Part shown: in pieces, positions 61,758 to 64,000 of the stretch
How the letters are laid out: each line of letters starts with the position of its first letter
How positions within the stretch are numbered: the first letter of the stretch is position 1
NCBI GenBank assembly: GCA_049510975.1
Contig: JBEKYM010000025.1
Span: 6,328 to 70,327, forward strand
Reading direction: 5' to 3'
DNA: 64,000 nt
Origin: JAKACA01 sp049510975
GTDB taxonomy: Bacteria > Actinomycetota > Acidimicrobiia > Acidimicrobiales > Bog-793
Program-made: the position numbers and the translations under genes
The notes under the pieces: generated by a model
Database searches by the model: none
Told to the model about the DNA's origin: nothing
What the model saw: the letters and a program-made list of their open reading frames with translations, nothing else

Positions 61758-62825
61758 TCAACGAACGTCGTCTGCCGACAGCGTACCCCGCTCCATTGCG
61801 GCCTCTCCGGGCGCCTCGGTCGCCGCCACCAGCTCCGCCAGCACCCGCCTCAGCTCCATCGTGTTGCGGTCCGCCCGCGTGTGCACCTCCGTGCGGAGAT
61901 CGAGCGGCAACGACAGGAGGTCGTAGCGCGACTGCACGGCGAGGTCCTCGTTCAGCACCTCCTGCTCGAAGGCGATCGACGAGGCGGCCGCCGCCGGGTC
62001 GTCCTCGAGGTCGTTGCGCCACAGCGTCGTGTAGAGGCGGCATCGCTCCTCGGTCTGCGGCTGGATGAAGAACCCGATGACGTTCACGCCTTCGGCCTCC
62101 AAGAACTCCAGGCGCAACGAGAGGAAGAACGGAGCCAGGTAGCGGTAGGTCATCCGCCGCGTCTGCACGAGCGGCCGGATGCCGGCGGCCACGCCCCGGT
62201 CCTCCCGGTTGGCAAAGGCGTGCTGGTAGACCACCCGGAACCCCCAGCCGTCACGCTCCACGTCGTAGGGGGCCAGCACGGCGGACTCGTCGGTGCCGAA
62301 CGTGCCGGCGTGGACGAACGGGAAGTGGGCGAAGTCGAGGAAGTTGTCCGCCATCAGCCCAGCGCCGGCGCGGGCCTCCGTCGGAGGCAGCTCGAGCCGC
62401 GAGTAACCCTCCTCGTGGGCCTCGACGATCTCCGGCAACCCAACGAGCGGCGCCTCCGGAGCGAGGAAGACCATCCCGAGGCGCTCGGCCACACCTGCCG
62501 GTGCCTGCAGCTTGGCGGCAGGCGGGAGCGCCGTCCCGGGACCGAGCGCCGGGATGTCCACGCACCGGCCCGCCGCGTCGAAACACCACCCGTGGTAGGC
62601 ACAACGCAGCGCGCTCCCCTCGCGGTGGCCGAGTGAGAGGGGAGCCTGGCGATGGGGGCAGCGATCGGCAAAGGCGACGAGCTCGCCGCCGGTACGGAAC
62701 ACCACGTAGGCCGACCCGAGCAGCTCCAACCGCACGGGCTCCTCGCCGATCTCGCCGGAGCGGGCGACCGGATGCCAGCAGCGCCGAAGCGCCGGATGCG
62801 TGTTGTTCAGTCGGCCCTGCTGCAT
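61758..62825 (-). CDS. Rieske-type aromatic-ring/sterol oxygenase, terminal component
   Basis: A 355-residue protein. The [2Fe-2S] Rieske cluster motifs are DRCPHRQAPL and LRCAYHGWCFD. The mononuclear iron domain has DNFLDFAHFPFVHAGTF, in which the paired histidines and preceding Asn/Asp match the family. It is related to the vanillate O-demethylase/KshA-type single-component oxygenases that need a separate reductase. No reductase gene is in the window. Stop-start distance to the dioxygenase is only 35 bases, so they form one operon. Confidence 0.92.
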   Translation of the reverse strand: MQQGRLNNTHPALRRCWHPVARSGEIGEEPVRLELLGSAYVVFRTGGELVAFADRCPHRQAPLSLGHREGSALRCAYHGWCFDAAGRCVDIPALGPGTALPPAAKLQAPAGVAERLGMVFLAPEAPLVGLPEIVEAHEEGYSRLELPPTEARAGAGLMADNFLDFAHFPFVHAGTFGTDESAVLAPYDVERDGWGFRVVYQHAFANREDRGVAAGIRPLVQTRRMTYRYLAPFFLSLRLEFLEAEGVNVIGFFIQPQTEERCRLYTTLWRNDLEDDPAAAASSIAFEQEVLNEDLAVQSRYDLLSLPLDLRTEVHTRADRNTMELRRVLAELVAATEAPGEAAMERGTLSADDVR

Positions 62826-62944
62826 CGCTCTCCTCCGACGGCGGCGCCGTCCTGACTCCCGCCGGCTGAGCTTTGCACACGACCGCTTGTCACGATCGAG
62901 ACGCCCGTGGCGTCAATCTCACGACTGACCCGAGGAGGACTGCA

Positions 62945-64000
62945 ATGAGTGATGCGCAAGACCGCAACGTGGACGTGCTCGTCATCGGCGCCGGCATCGC
63001 CGGCCTGGCGGCGGCGGCGGAGGCGGCACGGGCCGGGCGAAGCGTGGCTGTGCTCGACGTTCGCTCCGCCGGGGGCCGCGCACGGAGCGACGAGCGTGAC
63101 GGCTACGTCCTCAATCAAGGCCCTCACGCCCTCTACCGGTCCGGGCCCGGCTCCGCCGTGCTCGCCGCACTCGGCCTCGAACTGCCGGGAGGATCACCGG
63201 CAAGCGAGGTCTTCGGGTGGCGTTCGGGCCGCTTCGACCGGCTGCCCACCTCGACGTCCTCGCTCGTGAGCTCGAGGCTCCTCGGCTGGCGGGCGAAGCT
63301 GAAGCTTGCCAAGTTGCTGGGCACGTTCGGCCGCCTGGATGCAGCGTCGTTGTCACTGCTCAGCGCGGCCGGCTGGGTGCGATCGCTCAGGTTGCCCGAC
63401 GACGGATCTGCCGTCATCACGACGCTGCTGCGCGTCGCCACGTACGCGCCCGATCTCGAGGCCATCTCAGCCGACGCCGCCGTCCGCCAGCTCCAGCTCG
63501 CTCAGCAGGGTGGCGTGAGCTACCTGCATGGCGGCTGGAGCCGCCTCGTCGAGGGTCTCGCCCGAGCCGCCGGCGAGGCCGGGGCGGTGCTCGTCGAGGG
63601 CGAGCGCGCCACAGGCCGCCTCGTTCGGGCCGCGAGGGCTGGGTCGTGGCACGTGCCATCGGCGCAAGGCAGCTGGACGGCGGGCGCAGTCGTCGTGGCC
63701 GTCGGTGGCCCGGCCGCCGCCCGGGCCCTGCTGCCGATCGACCCGCACTGGGACCTCGGCGAGGACGTCACCGCCGCCTGCCTCGACCTCGGCCTGAAGC
63801 GGGCGCCCGAACGCAGAGTGGCCTTCGGCCTCGATGAACCGCTCTATTTCTCGACCCACTCGCCGACCGCTGACCTCGCCCCGCCCGGAGCCGCCATGGT
63901 GCACGTCATGCGTTACGGTGCCCGCTCGAGCGACGAAGACCGCGGCCAGCTGCGGGCGTTCGCCGAGGCCGCCGGCGTCCGGAAGGATGACGTCGTGGTC
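62945..64000 (+). CDS. FAD-dependent oxidoreductase (phytoene-desaturase/amine-oxidase-like), 3' end beyond window
   Basis: 352 residues are visible with no stop before the window ends. DVLVIGAGIAGLAAAAEAARAGRSVAVLDVRSAGGRARSD is the FAD Rossmann fold with the GG-motif, followed by YVLNQGPHALYR, typical of the phytoene-desaturase/protoporphyrinogen-oxidase superfamily. GVSYLHGGWSRLVEGLARAAGEAG and AVVVAVGGPAAARAL are further family blocks. The true substrate is unknown. ATG 62945 follows GAGGAGG. It is divergent from the Rieske operon (120-base gap), so it may share its regulation. Confidence 0.88.
   Translation, partial: MSDAQDRNVDVLVIGAGIAGLAAAAEAARAGRSVAVLDVRSAGGRARSDERDGYVLNQGPHALYRSGPGSAVLAALGLELPGGSPASEVFGWRSGRFDRLPTSTSSLVSSRLLGWRAKLKLAKLLGTFGRLDAASLSLLSAAGWVRSLRLPDDGSAVITTLLRVATYAPDLEAISADAAVRQLQLAQQGGVSYLHGGWSRLVEGLARAAGEAGAVLVEGERATGRLVRAARAGSWHVPSAQGSWTAGAVVVAVGGPAAARALLPIDPHWDLGEDVTAACLDLGLKRAPERRVAFGLDEPLYFSTHSPTADLAPPGAAMVHVMRYGARSSDEDRGQLRAFAEAAGVRKDDVVV

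Noticed and set aside
1..64000. tRNA, rRNA, IS elements, integrases, phage genes
   Set aside because: None recognised by eye in the intergenic regions or predicted proteins; a dedicated RNA search would be needed to exclude tRNAs fully.

Overview
The window is high-GC DNA with GTG and TTG starts, AGGAGG-type ribosome binding sites, and many Tat/Sec-exported and membrane proteins. It contains typical actinobacterial families: DUF5134, neocarzinostatin-like repeats, ECF sigma/zinc-finger anti-sigma pairs, COG4315 secreted repeats, and the circularly permuted ATP-grasp/alpha-E/transglutaminase operon. It most resembles a free-living actinobacterium, possibly of the Acidimicrobiia. That placement is an inference from gene content, because there is no rRNA or other phylogenetic marker here. 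I saw no transposase, integrase, phage gene, CRISPR array or tRNA.

Layout. (1) 1-8.6 kb: a probable copper/ECF regulon. It holds a divergent, truncated copper P1B-ATPase, two transcription units each preceded by the same ECF-like promoter (GGAACTT-N15-GCACTACCT), two paralogous polytopic membrane proteins (one fused to a SCO1-like copper chaperone domain), DUF5134, a lipoprotein, an ECF sigma factor and a zinc-finger anti-sigma factor. (2) 8.7-28 kb: two small VOC proteins, a second sigma factor, secreted repeat proteins (a 14-repeat Cys-containing protein, an Ig-like protein, a HAF-type protein), two MFS exporters, three hydrolase/transferase genes, DksA/TraR coupled to a 2OG-Fe(II) oxygenase, a P450, and a new 62-residue basic small gene. 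(3) 28-42 kb: a giant exported protein with Kelch, pentapeptide-like, PPC, gingipain/caspase-like, Ig and MBG domains, broken by one frameshift. It is translationally coupled (ATGA) to a 1333-residue protein laid out like mammalian soluble adenylyl cyclase. Facing them is a cyclic-nucleotide-binding protein overlapping a membrane protein gene.

(4) 42-53.6 kb: a YceH-type protein, an HSL-family esterase, three amidohydrolases and a Baeyer-Villiger-type flavin monooxygenase (likely a catabolic set), then an exported protein with four neocarzinostatin-like repeats and a Tat-exported protein. (5) 53.7-58 kb: an alpha/beta hydrolase and the overlapping ATP-grasp/alpha-E/transglutaminase operon. 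(6) 58-64 kb: beta-hydroxyacid dehydrogenase, aldo/keto reductase, a TetR regulator with a clear palindromic operator, a PcpA/LinE-type ring-cleaving dioxygenase, a Rieske oxygenase and the start of an FAD-dependent oxidoreductase. The last group looks like an aromatic or cyclic-compound degradation locus.

The most notable points are the duplicated ECF promoter with its copper-related membrane proteins, and the cyclase coupled to a giant cell-surface protease-like protein. Two unusual coding repeats and several unassigned regulatory palindromes are also worth following up.
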